Notes under the pieces: generated by a model | The model's input: only the letters and a program-made list of their open reading frames with translations | Database searches by the model: none | What the model was told of the DNA's origin: nothing | In this document: positions 17,522-25,894 of the stretch, piece by piece | Layout: every line of letters begins with the position of its first letter | Numbering within the stretch: the first letter of the stretch is position 1 | Assembly: GCF_036634175.1 (NCBI RefSeq) | Contig: NZ_JAZIFX010000001.1 | Coordinates: 6,200,001 to 6,264,000, forward strand | Origin: Streptomyces sp. P9-A2 | GTDB taxonomy: Bacteria; Actinomycetota; Actinomycetes; Streptomycetales; Streptomycetaceae | DNA: 64,000 nucleotides | Direction: 5' to 3' | Program-made: the position numbers and the translations under genes

Positions 17522-18307
17522 ATGCTTTCCGACCAGACCCTCGCCGACCTCGCCGCCGAGCTCGAGCGGGCACACGCCGATCGCGCCGTGCTGCCGCGCA
17601 TCACCGCCCGGTACCCCGAGGCGACGGTGGAGGACTCGTACGCCATCCAGGGGTTCTGGCGCGACCGGCGGATCGCGGCCGGCCGCCGCCTCGTCGGCCG
17701 CAAGATCGGTCTGACGTCCAAGGCCATGCAGGCGGCGACGGGCATCACCGAGCCGGACTACGGCGTGATGTTCGACGACACCGTCTGGGAGAACGGCGCT
17801 GTCGTGCCGTTCGACGAGTTCTCCAACGTCCGCATCGAGGTCGAGCTCGCCTTCCTGCTCAAGGCGCCGCTGAAGGGCCCCCACTGCACCGTCTTCGACG
17901 TGCTCCGTGCGACGGAGTACGTCGTCCCGGCGCTGGAGATCCTCAACTCGCACCTGGAACTCGAGGGACGCACGATCGTCGACACCATCGCCGACAACGC
18001 CGGCTACGGCGGCCTGGTGCTCGGCGGCACCCCCGTCGCACCCGACGCGGTCGACCTGCGCTGGATCTCCGCGCTGCTCTACCGCAACGAGACGATCGAG
18101 GAGACCGGCGTCGCCGCCGGTGTGCTCAACCACCCCGCCACGGGCGTCGCGTGGCTCGCCAACAAGCTCCACCAGCACGGCACCGGCCTCGACGCCGGCG
18201 AACTGATCCTCGCCGGATCCTTCACCCGGCCGATGTGGGTGTCGCGCGGCGACACGGTGCTCTGCGACTACGGAACGATGGGAACGATCTCGTGCAGCTT
18301 CCGGTGA
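17522..18307 (+). CDS. 2-oxo-hept-4-ene-1,7-dioate / 2-hydroxypentadienoate hydratase family
   Basis: 261 residues, the length of HpaH/HpcG and MhpD hydratases. Landmarks are RRLVGRKIGLTSKAMQ (about residue 58), EPDYGVMFDDTVWENG, VRIEVELAFLLKAPL (metal-binding glutamates) and the terminal LAGSFTRPMWVSRGDTVLCDYG. The hydratase adds water to a 2-hydroxy-dienoate to give a 4-hydroxy-2-oxo acid, the substrate of the next enzyme. Its ATG is 2 nt after the GntR stop, and its own stop overlaps the aldolase GTG. The aspartate-rich RIEVE region is closer to dioate hydratases than to the monocarboxylate type, but this is a weak call. Confidence 0.9.
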   Translation: MLSDQTLADLAAELERAHADRAVLPRITARYPEATVEDSYAIQGFWRDRRIAAGRRLVGRKIGLTSKAMQAATGITEPDYGVMFDDTVWENGAVVPFDEFSNVRIEVELAFLLKAPLKGPHCTVFDVLRATEYVVPALEILNSHLELEGRTIVDTIADNAGYGGLVLGGTPVAPDAVDLRWISALLYRNETIEETGVAAGVLNHPATGVAWLANKLHQHGTGLDAGELILAGSFTRPMWVSRGDTVLCDYGTMGTISCSFR

Positions 18308-19098
18308 ACCTTCCGCCGACCTTCCGCGAGGCGCTCGCCGCCTCCGACCGCCCCCTGATCGGCATGTGGGTGTGCAGCGGCAGCCCGCTCGTCGCCGAGA
18401 TCTGCGCGGGCAGCGGCCTCGACTGGCTGCTGATCGACATGGAGCACGGGCCCAACCAGCTCGAGTCGGTGCTCGCGCAGCTCCAGGCGGTCGCCGCCTA
18501 CCCGGTCAGCCCGCTCGTCCGGGCGCCGGGCCTGCTGCCGGTCATGATCAAGCAGATCCTCGACCTCGGTGCCCAGAACATCCTGATGCCGATGATCGAC
18601 ACTCCGGAGCAGGCCGAGGCGGCCGTGCGGGCGGTGCGCTACCCGCCGCGCGGCAACCGCGGGGTCGGATCGGCCCTCGCGCGGTCGGCCCGGTGGAACC
18701 GCGTCGACGACTACCTGGCCAACGGGGACGACCATGTCTCGCTCTTCGTCCAGATCGAGTCGGTCACCGGAGTCGGGAACGCCGCCGAGATCGCCGCGGT
18801 CGACGGCGTCGACGGTGTCTTCGTCGGTCCGTCCGACCTCGCCGCGTCGATGGGCCTGATCGGCCGTCAGACCCACCCCGACGTGGTGGCCGCGGTCGAG
18901 CGGGCCTTCGAGGCCGTCCGCGGCGTCGGCAAGCCCGTCGGCGTCAACGCCTTCGACCTGGCTGTCGCGTCCGCCTATCTCGACCAGGGCGCGTCGTTCG
19001 TCCTCGTCGGCGCCGACGTCGCCATGCTCGCCCGAGGCTCCGAAGCCCTGGCCGAGCGGTTCATCGGCGCGCCCGGTCCGGGCCGCGCCGGCAAGTGA
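18304..19098 (+). CDS. HpaI/HpcH-type class II aldolase
   Basis: 264 residues from a GTG overlapping the hydratase stop. Family motifs in order are GMWVCSGSPLVAEI, DWLLIDMEHGPN, PLVRAPGLLP (substrate arginine), LMPMIDTPEQAEAAVRAVRY, QIESVTGVGN (metal glutamate) and GVFVGPSDLAASMG (metal aspartate). The enzyme cleaves 4-hydroxy-2-oxo acids to pyruvate plus an aldehyde or semialdehyde. Directly behind the hydratase, it forms the classic lower part of a meta-cleavage-type pathway. The aldehyde product could be oxidised by the ALDH at 3562-5037. Confidence 0.93.
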   Translation: MNLPPTFREALAASDRPLIGMWVCSGSPLVAEICAGSGLDWLLIDMEHGPNQLESVLAQLQAVAAYPVSPLVRAPGLLPVMIKQILDLGAQNILMPMIDTPEQAEAAVRAVRYPPRGNRGVGSALARSARWNRVDDYLANGDDHVSLFVQIESVTGVGNAAEIAAVDGVDGVFVGPSDLAASMGLIGRQTHPDVVAAVERAFEAVRGVGKPVGVNAFDLAVASAYLDQGASFVLVGADVAMLARGSEALAERFIGAPGPGRAGK

Positions 19099-19109
19099 AG
19101 GAGCACCCC

Positions 19110-19952
19110 TTGTCCCTCCCCCCGAACTCCGGCCGCCCCCGAGGCGAAGGCCGTCCCCGAGGCGAAGGCCGTCCCGGTGGCCCGCGCCGCCGGCCGCCGC
19201 GCCAGGTCGAGGTCGTCGACGTCAGGCCGCTGACCCCGCGCATGGTGGCGGTGGTGTTCGCCGGCGAGTCCCTCGCCGGCTTCGCCGAGCCCGCCCCGAC
19301 GGCGCACATCAAGCTCTTCCTGCCCGACGCCGAGGGCAACGTCGCGCGGCCGGTGGTCGGCCCGGACGGCCACCTCGAATGGCCCGACGGCCGGCCGACG
19401 ATGCGGACGTACACACCCCGGCGTTTCGATGCCGAGGCCGGCACCCTCGAGGTCTGGTTCGTTCTGCACGGCGACGGGCCGGCCGCGCGGTGGGCCGCGC
19501 AGGCCGAGCCCGGCAGCCGTGCCGCCATCGGCGGCCCGGGCGGCCGCTTCTCCGTCGATCCGACGGCGACCTCATGGTGGATCGGCGGCGACGAGAGCGC
19601 CCTGCCCGCGATCGCCACCCTGCTCGAGGCGCTGCCGGACGACGTCACCGGTCAGGTGCACCTGGAGGTCGAGGGCCCCGAGGCCCGCATCGGCCTGCCG
19701 GCACCTGCCGGTGTCGAGGTGACCTGGCACGACCGGGTGGGCGAGCCGGGCGCCGCCCTCGTCGACGCGCTCCACCGGGCCGGCCTCGGGGACGACACGC
19801 ACGTCTGGATCGCCTGCGAGGCATCGGCGGTCCGCAAGGCGCGGTCGTACCTCCTCGACGACCGGGTGCTGCCGCGCCCGCACGTAACCACGCGTGGCTA
19901 CTGGCGCGTGGGCGAGGCCAACCACCCCGACCACGACTTCGGCGAGGACTGA
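19110..19952 (+). CDS. Siderophore-interacting-protein-like FAD reductase
   Basis: 280 residues. The start is a TTG with a perfect AAGGAG six bases upstream (19098-19103), 11 nt after the aldolase stop. An Arg/Gly/Pro-rich N-terminal tail contains two PRGEGR units encoded by an 18-bp tandem repeat. The SIP/ferredoxin-reductase fold follows: RTYTPRRFDAEAG (FAD), WFVLHGDGPAARWAAQAEPG, GGPGGRFSVDP, then a C-terminal NAD(P)-type domain ending GYWRVGEANHPDHD. SIP proteins reduce ferric chelates. Here it could instead deliver electrons to, or reduce, a pathway component. Its place at the end of the operon may be incidental. Confidence 0.85.
   Translation: MSLPPNSGRPRGEGRPRGEGRPGGPRRRPPRQVEVVDVRPLTPRMVAVVFAGESLAGFAEPAPTAHIKLFLPDAEGNVARPVVGPDGHLEWPDGRPTMRTYTPRRFDAEAGTLEVWFVLHGDGPAARWAAQAEPGSRAAIGGPGGRFSVDPTATSWWIGGDESALPAIATLLEALPDDVTGQVHLEVEGPEARIGLPAPAGVEVTWHDRVGEPGAALVDALHRAGLGDDTHVWIACEASAVRKARSYLLDDRVLPRPHVTTRGYWRVGEANHPDHDFGED
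19141..19176. repeat. 18-bp tandem repeat inside the SIP gene
   Basis: An 18-base unit (19141-19158) is repeated directly (19159-19176) with at most a terminal mismatch. It encodes duplicated PRGEGR hexapeptides in the disordered N-terminal tail, so copy number changes would stay in frame. Confidence 0.85.
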
Positions 19953-19966
19953 CGGACGTGCCCGTC

Positions 19967-19997
19967 GTGGGCCGGCGGGTGAAGCCGTCCGGCCCAC
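19967..19997. terminator. Hairpin terminator after the catabolic operon
   Basis: GTGGGCCGG (19967-19975) pairs with CCGGCCCAC (19989-19997) across a 13-nt loop, beginning 15 nt after the SIP stop. No T-tract follows, which is common for high-GC actinomycete terminators. Confidence 0.55.
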
Positions 19998-20616
19998 CCG
20001 CTGATCGCACCCGGCCGCCCTGGCAAGGCCGTGCGAACAGTGAGGTCAGGCGCGTGCTGCCGGTGGCGCACCCGCTCGTCGAGCTCGGCGGCGGCTGGGA
20101 TGCCCCGCCGGGCGATTCACGGTCCGCATGACGACGTCAGTGGGCGCGCGGCCGTGACGCTCATATGACGCTCCGGCCCGGTGCAGGCCGTTCCGATACC
20201 GGGGAAGTAGCCTCTGAACTGCTGTTTTTCCCGCCTGGAAAATCCGGACGTGTTCCCGATGACGCACCATGTGGAGTGCGTGGCGATTTTGGAGCCTCTC
20301 GCAAAGCGGGCCTGACCTGCGGTTTTGCGGCCCGGGTCGGTCGCCCGACCTGTTTCCCTCCATGTAACGGGTCGAGCGGACCGACTGACAGTGATGATGT
20401 TCGTGGTGACGCTGCGGGTGGGCCCACACCACTGTTCAGGTGGTTCCCGTCGCCGTGGTCGCTCAGTGGTCGGAAGAGCTGAAGTCGCCCACGGTCCAGG
20501 CGCTGACGTCCTCGATCGCAACCCGGTACATCCCGCCCGTCTCCGGGATCCCCACCGTGCCCTGCAGGATCCGGGCGACAAGGAAGTGCAGAGGAGTGGC
20601 TGCTTGAGCGGTGACG
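19998..20616. other. Intergenic region without a recognisable gene; holds a TGACGCTC direct repeat
   Basis: No open frame here resembles a known protein or has a convincing ribosome site. The one notable element is TGACGCTC-ATA-TGACGCTC at 20155-20173, two octamers with an 11-bp period. The same arrangement recurs at 26706-26724 and 33586-33604. Confidence 0.5.
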
Positions 20617-21009
20617 CTACCGGGTAAGGCAGGCGCTCACGGTCTTGCCGCCGGAGGCCCGGCGGGTGACCGCGGTGGAGCGGGCGAGGCGGTTGACCAT
20701 GGGCCAGCCGAAGCCACCAGTGCCGCCGTTCAGGTCAGGGGTGCGCATCCGCGGCACATGCCGGCTGGGGTCGTGAACGGCCACCTCGATACTGTCGGGG
20801 TGCGCAGTCAGGTCCAGAGTGCAGGTGCCCCCGCCGTGGCGCAGGGCGTTGGTGACGAGCTCGGACACGACCAAGACCACAGTGTCAGCGATTTCCGGCG
20901 CCATGGCCGGCTGCCGCAAACCTTCGAGGAAGGCCCGTGCCGTATCGCGTGCGTCGGCAACGGCTGTCGTGAAACGGACGGTTGTGGCATTGACGGTCAT
21001 CATGTTCAT
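20617..21009 (-). CDS. RsbW/anti-sigma-type ATP-binding (HATPase_c) protein
   Basis: 130 residues from the ATG at 21007-21009; several ATG codons (MNMM) lie together, and the long frame extending to 21195 has no family similarity upstream. The N-box ELVTNALRHGGG (about residue 55), the D-box DPSRHVPRMRTPD (about 85) and GGFGWPMVNRLA (about 105) define the GHKL ATPase fold of serine-kinase anti-sigma factors. Streptomyces has dozens of these, often unlinked to their sigma factor. It probably regulates a stress sigma factor or acts with a SpoIIE-type phosphatase such as the broken one at 26140. Confidence 0.85.
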   Translation of the reverse strand: MNMMTVNATTVRFTTAVADARDTARAFLEGLRQPAMAPEIADTVVLVVSELVTNALRHGGGTCTLDLTAHPDSIEVAVHDPSRHVPRMRTPDLNGGTGGFGWPMVNRLARSTAVTRRASGGKTVSACLTR

Positions 21010-22371
21010 CAGGGTCACCCTGGTCTCTGCATCGTCGATGCCCGGCCTTTGCCTACCCGACCTCTGTGCCCCGCTCCTCCAGCTGCCAACCCGGCAGAGC
21101 CGTAGTGCTTGCCGGAGAAACTGACGACCACGGTCGACGTGTGACGGCAAGCTGCCGTGTGCCCGCGTCCCGCCCGTGTCAAGGTGCCGGCCCATGGCCT
21201 GATCGAGTCGGGTCCGCGCCGGGTTCGATCAGGCGGTCCATCCGAGGCGACGCCACCGGTCGGGCGAGCACGGGCAGCCGGGCGAACACGAGAGAGTGCC
21301 CGCGGGCTGAGGAAGCAGATCCCCGTTGTGGCGCTGACTCGGCAGCAGGAGCGCCAGTCTGCGAATCGTGGCACCAGCACCGGCGTGCACCGCTTCCACG
21401 AGCTGCTCGGTCATCGGGCCACGCCCGTCAAGACCGGCGCAGGCCCTCGTGCCACGCCCGTCACCGGCCGGCCTGTCGGTAGATACGGCCGGAAGCATGA
21501 ATGCCCAGCGGTGGCCGGCACCTGCCGACGGTAGCCGTGGCGCAGTCGGCGGCGCCCCGGGAAGCCCGACGGGCTGCGCGGCTGTGGGTCACTCCGAGCG
21601 CCGGACCTGAGCTTCGGGGCTGCCCCGACCATCAAGAGACCGGTCGAGGCGGGTTACCTCATGTTCGAGCACGCAGAAACCTATGCCCGCCAGAGTAGAC
21701 ATTGGGTGGTGGTGTGGTTATGGTTTCTCTCGTAGCCGAGATCGAGCAGGGCCCGGCAGAGACGAACTGCCGGGCAGCAGTACACGCAGGTGCAGTGCGC
21801 AGGACGGTGCGGTGGTGGAGTTCCGAAGCCAGAGCGGTTGCAGGACGGCGACGGGACTGACGACCGCACCGGGTGGCCCGCAGTGATCAGGGGCCGCCGT
21901 GAGCAGGGCCGCGGTCAACGCGGTGGCAGTACCGGTAAGTGCAGTTCGCGGTACCCAGCAGTGAAGTCAGTGAGCAGCACCTCGGTGAAGGCGTCGGCTG
22001 CGGGCGCGCGCACCGGGAGGTTCGGCAGTGGGGTTCCAAGCCAGAGCAGACGCAGAACGGGCGACGGGGCTGGCTGCCGGAGAGTGGCGCTTCACGAGGC
22101 CACGGAGCAGTTCGCATCACCAGCAGTACGCAGGAGAGCAGTACCAGCAGTAGGTAAGTGATTGATCCCAGAGGGAAGAACGGAGGACTTCAGCGCCATC
22201 AGGATCGCCCGGGCGGAAGCCTTGAACCCGGGTACCGCAGGACATCGATAGTGAGGTGGTCTCCGGTCGAGCAACCGCGATCCCCGCGCCCCCGACAGCA
22301 TCTCGGTCGGGTCAGCGGACACAGAAGGCCGGCGCAGCACTAGGGCCGGCAGATGGTGTAGCAGTTCCTTC
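21010..22371. other. Long non-coding region with imperfect repeats
   Basis: About 1.36 kb without a convincing gene. Between 21776 and 22160 three related stretches can be seen. Each starts with a GCAGTAC-type element (21776, 21928, 22125). The first two also contain AAGCCAGAGC followed by GCAGGACGGCGACGG (21826) or GCAGAACGGGCGACGG (22040). The repeats are diverged. Short Arg-rich open frames here look like chance high-GC frames. Confidence 0.4.
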
Positions 22372-22402
22372 GGGGCCCTGGCGCCAATGGCGCCAGGGCC
22401 CC
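22372..22402. terminator. Perfect 14-bp hairpin directly before the MerR-like gene
   Basis: GGGGCCCTGGCGCC (22372-22385) and GGCGCCAGGGCCCC (22389-22402) form a perfect stem with an AAT loop, ending 12 nt before the ribosome site of the gene at 22428. It could terminate an unseen upstream transcript or be a structured 5' leader. Confidence 0.6.
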
Positions 22403-22427
22403 TCCACGCGTTCCGAGAGAGGTGCAA

Positions 22428-22763
22428 GTGACAGCAGACGACTCGTACGGCCGTCTCGACGACGACTACCCCGCCTACACCATGGGCCGAGCCGCCGACA
22501 TGCTCGGCACCACCCCGGGCTTCCTGCGCGCCATCGGCGAAGCCCGCCTGATCACCCCGCTGCGCCCCAAGGGCGGCCACCGCCGCTACTCCCGCTACCA
22601 GCTGCGCATCGCGGCCCGCGCCCGGGAACTCGTCGACCACGGCACCCCCGTCGAGGCCGCCTGCCGCATCGTCATCCTCGAAGACCAGCTCGAAGAAGCC
22701 CAGCGCATCAACGCCGAGCACCGCCGCGCCGCCGAATCACCCAAGCCCCCGGCCGCGGCATGA
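22428..22763 (+). CDS. MerR-like (BldC-type) small helix-turn-helix regulator
   Basis: 111 residues from the GTG at 22428, chosen because GAGAGAGG ends five bases before it; the in-frame GTG at 22422 overlaps that site. [38 protein letters not shown] N-terminus is the MerR winged helix with the [10 protein letters not shown] wing, followed by a helical stretch ([18 protein letters not shown]) likely to form a coiled coil. No effector-binding domain is present, as in BldC. It is followed by a cold-shock protein gene, a pairing I recall from other streptomycetes, so it may control that gene. Confidence 0.85.
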   Translation: MTADDSYGRLDDDYPAYTMGRAADMLGTTPGFLRAIGEARLITPLRPKGGHRRYSRYQLRIAARARELVDHGTPVEAACRIVILEDQLEEAQRINAEHRRAAESPKPPAAA

Positions 22764-22895
22764 GAGGAGCGTGTCCGCCGGTATCGGCGGACACCGCCCG
22801 CACGGTCCCGGTCTGCGGCGTGATCGTTCCAGTGGTGACGCGGTGTGCGGCCGTGTAGCGTCTGCGTCAGCTGTCGTGGTTCGGAGTTCCCCTTT

Positions 22896-22920
22896 GCCCA
22901 CGCCTTGGTGTGGGCGTTTT
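22896..22920 (+). terminator. Hairpin plus T-run between the MerR-like and cold-shock genes
   Basis: GCCCACGCC (22896-22904) pairs with GGTGTGGGC (22907-22915, one G-T pair) and is followed by GTTTTGC. It is either the terminator of the MerR-like gene or an attenuator/thermosensor in the long leader of the cold-shock gene. Confidence 0.6.
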
Positions 22921-23004
22921 GCTGTGCTGTGCCGCAGGAACCAGGGCGATCACCTCTGCCTTCCACATGGAGTGGGAGGCGTTCATCGACTGGAAGGCAT
23001 GACT

Positions 23005-23208
23005 ATGGCTACGGGAACCGTGAAGTGGTTCAACGCGGAAAAAGGCTTCGGCTTCATCGCCCAGGACGGGGGCGGCCCGGATGTCTTCGCGCACTACTCC
23101 GCGATCAACTCCTCTGGCTTTCGTGAGCTCCAGGAGGGCCAGGCCGTGACGTTCGACGTCACCCAGGGCCAAAAGGGCCCGCAGGCCGAGAACATCAACC
23201 CGGCCTGA
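23005..23208 (+). CDS. Cold-shock domain protein (CspA family)
   Basis: 67 residues, the standard length of Streptomyces Csp proteins. The ATG at 23005 has GGAAGG seven bases upstream; an ATG at 22999 is too close to that site. RNA-binding motifs RNP1 (KGFGFIAQD) and RNP2 (DVFAHYSAI) are intact, in the classic order after [10 protein letters not shown], ending QGPQAENI-like ([11 protein letters not shown]). It binds single-stranded nucleic acid and acts as an RNA chaperone. A strong terminator lies about 130 nt downstream. Confidence 0.97.
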   Translation: MATGTVKWFNAEKGFGFIAQDGGGPDVFAHYSAINSSGFRELQEGQAVTFDVTQGQKGPQAENINPA

Positions 23209-23337
23209 CCTCGCAGCCTTGCCCGAGGGACCGGGCACTTCGCGGCCGGTGACTGCCGCGGCCCGTGCGGGCCGTGTTTTCAGCCGGACAAGGGGACCCG
23301 CTTTCGTGCCGGGCGCCGACAGGACCTGTCGTGCACA

Positions 23338-23377
23338 GGATCGGGGCCGCGCAGCAATGGCTGCGCGGCCCCGATCC
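23338..23377. terminator. Strong 17-bp hairpin terminator after the cold-shock gene
   Basis: A perfect 17-bp inverted repeat (23338-23354 with 23361-23377) with the six-base loop CAATGG. The remaining bases to the next gene at 23660 contain nothing recognisable. Confidence 0.85.
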
Positions 23378-23659
23378 GTTGAGGTGCATCCGGGGCGACG
23401 CGACCTCGGCCGGAAAATTCCTGAACTCGGTCGCTCCAAGCGTTGTCCCGGACTCGGCCGCCTCACCGTCGAGTTGCCGTTGAGCCGAGGGCCACGACGT
23501 TACGTCCAGGTCGCCGGCGCGCAGTTCGTCGGCGACCAGGGTTGCTCGCAAGGTGCAGCAGCACCGAGCCGGATGAGTACGGATACGGGGCCGGGTCTGC
23601 GCGCCACGTGCAGGCTCGGGTGCCGCGTGCCCTGCGTGGCTGTCTGGAGGAGCAGACGT

Positions 23660-24220
23660 TCAGACGCTGGTCCAGGCGTCGAAAAAGGCTTTCCGTCCAG
23701 CCGGATCGTCCGACCTGCGGTCTGCATGCAGGACGCGCCAGGCGGTGAGCTCGAGATCTCGGAGCCACAGTTCTCCGATGACCTGTGTCTTGAGGTCGGG
23801 AAGATCGTCGGACTCGGCGAGGGCTTGACCGATCACCTCCCCGGCCGCGACGCGCTGGGGTGGGGTCATCTCATAGACGGCCGAGAGGATCTGTCGGGCC
23901 AGGACGGTTCCTTCTCCTGCCAGGGAACGCAGCACCTGAGCCTTGATGTTGACGGGGAGCAGGTACGCGGTGCCCGATGACCTCCACAGGTCCGACCAGA
24001 AGCGTTCTCCTGCCTTGGTGGGGGTAGGCAGCGCGGCCAGCAACCCGAGGAGATGGCCGGTGGCCGCATAGCCATCGGAGTGGGCAGCTGCGACGACTGC
24101 GATGCCGGCGACGCCCTCCACATCGAGATGGCCGGCTTCGAGATGCGAAGCCAGACCCAATTGATGTTCCAGCTGGTGTGCCAGGGGGGCGGATACGTGG
24201 GGGCGGACCTCAGGAAGCAT
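23660..24220 (-). CDS. Hypothetical helical protein
   Basis: 186 residues from the ATG at 24218-24220, preceded by AAGGA six bases upstream; the longer frame to 24364 lacks such a site. The protein is leucine- and alanine-rich with predicted amphipathic helices (SAPLAHQLEHQLGLASHLEAG, LGLLAALPTPTKAGERFW, VNIKAQVLRSLAGEG). It has no membrane segment, signal peptide or recognisable motif. I do not recognise the family. It is convergent with the cold-shock unit and divergent from the hemolysin III-like gene, so it is probably a single-gene transcript. Confidence 0.55.
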   Translation of the reverse strand: MLPEVRPHVSAPLAHQLEHQLGLASHLEAGHLDVEGVAGIAVVAAAHSDGYAATGHLLGLLAALPTPTKAGERFWSDLWRSSGTAYLLPVNIKAQVLRSLAGEGTVLARQILSAVYEMTPPQRVAAGEVIGQALAESDDLPDLKTQVIGELWLRDLELTAWRVLHADRRSDDPAGRKAFFDAWTSV

Positions 24221-24440
24221 CGGCGATCCTTGTGCGTAGGCGAGCGGAGATGCCCGTTCTGGAGCCCTGATCGTTCCCATGACCAGCCGATCTATTCGGC
24301 TTCGGCAGGCCCTATCGGCGGCAGCGTCTACGGAGCTGGGGCTCACCCTCGCGAACCAGCCCATGCCCGGCGACGTGGCCCTGAGGTTCTGGACCGACCT
24401 CCCCTCATGCTGTCGGAGTGAGGTCTTTTAGCATGACCGC

Positions 24441-25271
24441 ATGGCTGCCAGTCACGCCCAGGTGCCCGAGAGAGGACGAGAAGCTGTGTCCCGCGACGCC
24501 GCTGAAGTCGAGTATGGTCACGTCGCCTCAGCGCGTGGAGAGCGCCGTGAGGACGGATTACCCGGCGGATCACAAGGCGACCATGCAGGGGAGAAGGCCC
24601 ACTCGGTTGCTGCTCTGGTGGAGCGGGCGGCCGACCTGGCCGAACCGATCAAGCCGAGGTTGCGTGGCTGGCTCCATGCCGGAATGGTCCCCGCCGCGCT
24701 GATCGCAGGCGTCGTACTCATCTGCCTGGCCCGTACTCCGCAGGCAGTCCTGGCCTGCGCCGTGTATTCGGTCACCGCCTGGCTGCTGTTCGCAACGAGC
24801 GCCATCTACCACCGAGGTACCTGGGGACCGCTGGGCGAGGCTCTTCTACGACGTCTCGACCACGCCAACATCTTCCTGATCATCGCCGGCACCTGCACGC
24901 CCCTGGCCGTGCTCCTCCTCCCGCCGGAACAGCGGTCCATGCTGCTGTGGATCGTGTGGGCGGGCGCGTTGGCCGGCATCGCGTTCCGGGTTCTGTGGGT
25001 GGGAGCTCCGCGCTGGCTGTACACCCCGTGTTACCTGGCCTTGGGGTGGGCGCCGGTGCGCTACCTGCCTGACTTCCTGCACACCGGCGGAGCGACCGTA
25101 CTCGCCCTGATCGTGGCGGGCGGTCTCCTCTACAGCGCGGGCGCGGTCGTCTACGCCCTCCAGCGACCCGACCCCTCGCCCCGCTGGTTCGGCTTCCATG
25201 AGGTGTTCCACGCCCTGACCGTGGCAGCCTTCACCGCGCACTATGTCGCCATCTCCCTCACCACCTACTGA
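24441..25271 (+). CDS. Hemolysin III / PAQR-type seven-helix membrane protein
   Basis: 276 residues from the ATG at 24441; family members are usually near 220, so a GTG at 24486 or a later codon may be the true start. The conserved core begins at IKPRLRGWLHAGM (about residue 68). Family motifs are TSAIYHRGTW, the LLRRLDHANIFLIIAGTCTP block (about 130) and the terminal FGFHEVFHALTVAAFTAHY with histidines thought to bind zinc. Seven hydrophobic segments are visible. The family is linked to membrane homeostasis; haemolysis is not implied. Confidence 0.88.
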   Translation: MAASHAQVPERGREAVSRDAAEVEYGHVASARGERREDGLPGGSQGDHAGEKAHSVAALVERAADLAEPIKPRLRGWLHAGMVPAALIAGVVLICLARTPQAVLACAVYSVTAWLLFATSAIYHRGTWGPLGEALLRRLDHANIFLIIAGTCTPLAVLLLPPEQRSMLLWIVWAGALAGIAFRVLWVGAPRWLYTPCYLALGWAPVRYLPDFLHTGGATVLALIVAGGLLYSAGAVVYALQRPDPSPRWFGFHEVFHALTVAAFTAHYVAISLTTY

Positions 25272-25501
25272 CCCCGCGACAGTGTTCCGGCCCGTGCTGC
25301 TCATCGCCCATGTTGCCGTGCGCTGGACCGCGCCGGGCCGGGCGGTCGCTGAGGCATCACCCCGCGCGTGAAAGCCGTCCGCCGTCTGGCCCGCAAGTGG
25401 GCTGCTCTCCAGGGTGTGACGCTCCGTAGACAGGTAAGGAGGAAGGAGCGAGAGAAAGACGAGACAGCGGTCTTCAGCTGACCTGCGACGGAGGAGGCCC
25501 C

Positions 25502-25858
25502 GTGTTCGAGGCGGAAGACATCAGGGAATGGCGAGGCCACGACGTGGTCGACCATGAGCGGCACAAGATCGGCGTCCTGGAAGCGGTCTACGTCGACACG
25601 GCCACGGACCGGCCCGCGTTCGCGACGGTCACGGTCGGCCTGCCGACCCGGCACCGGCTGGTGTTCGTCCCCCTGGCCGACGCGACGGTCGGTCCGGGAT
25701 ATCTGAAGGTCGCCTACGACAAGAAGCAGGTCAAGGAAGCGCCCTCGATCGGCACGGACGGCGAACTGCTCGCGGAGGACGAGAAGACGGTCTTCGCGCA
25801 CTACGAGCTCGCCTACCGGACGGGTGCGGGCGGCGAACGTCGCCTCGCCCGCCGCTGA
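25502..25858 (+). CDS. PRC-barrel domain protein
   Basis: 118 residues from a GTG with GGAGG six to ten bases upstream. EDIREWRGHDVVDHERHKIG, the VYVDTATDRPAFATV strands and LVFVPLADATVGPGYLKVAYDK are the beta-barrel repeats of PRC-barrel proteins. Such proteins bind RNA, photosynthetic reaction centres or other partners; in Streptomyces they are common in stress regions, with unknown roles. A lone TGACGCTC half-site lies at 25417-25424 in the leader. Confidence 0.85.
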   Translation: MFEAEDIREWRGHDVVDHERHKIGVLEAVYVDTATDRPAFATVTVGLPTRHRLVFVPLADATVGPGYLKVAYDKKQVKEAPSIGTDGELLAEDEKTVFAHYELAYRTGAGGERRLARR

Positions 25859-25894
25859 TGCCCCACCAACTTCCCCTCCCACGAGGTGACACGC

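Noticed and set aside
21200..21260. Possible tRNA (GGTTCGATC near 21224)
   Set aside because: Only a T-arm-like string is present; no acceptor stem, anticodon arm or CCA-adjacent pairing can be drawn.
21776..22160. CRISPR array
   Set aside because: The repeats are diverged, unevenly spaced and not separated by unique spacers of constant length; no cas genes are in the window.
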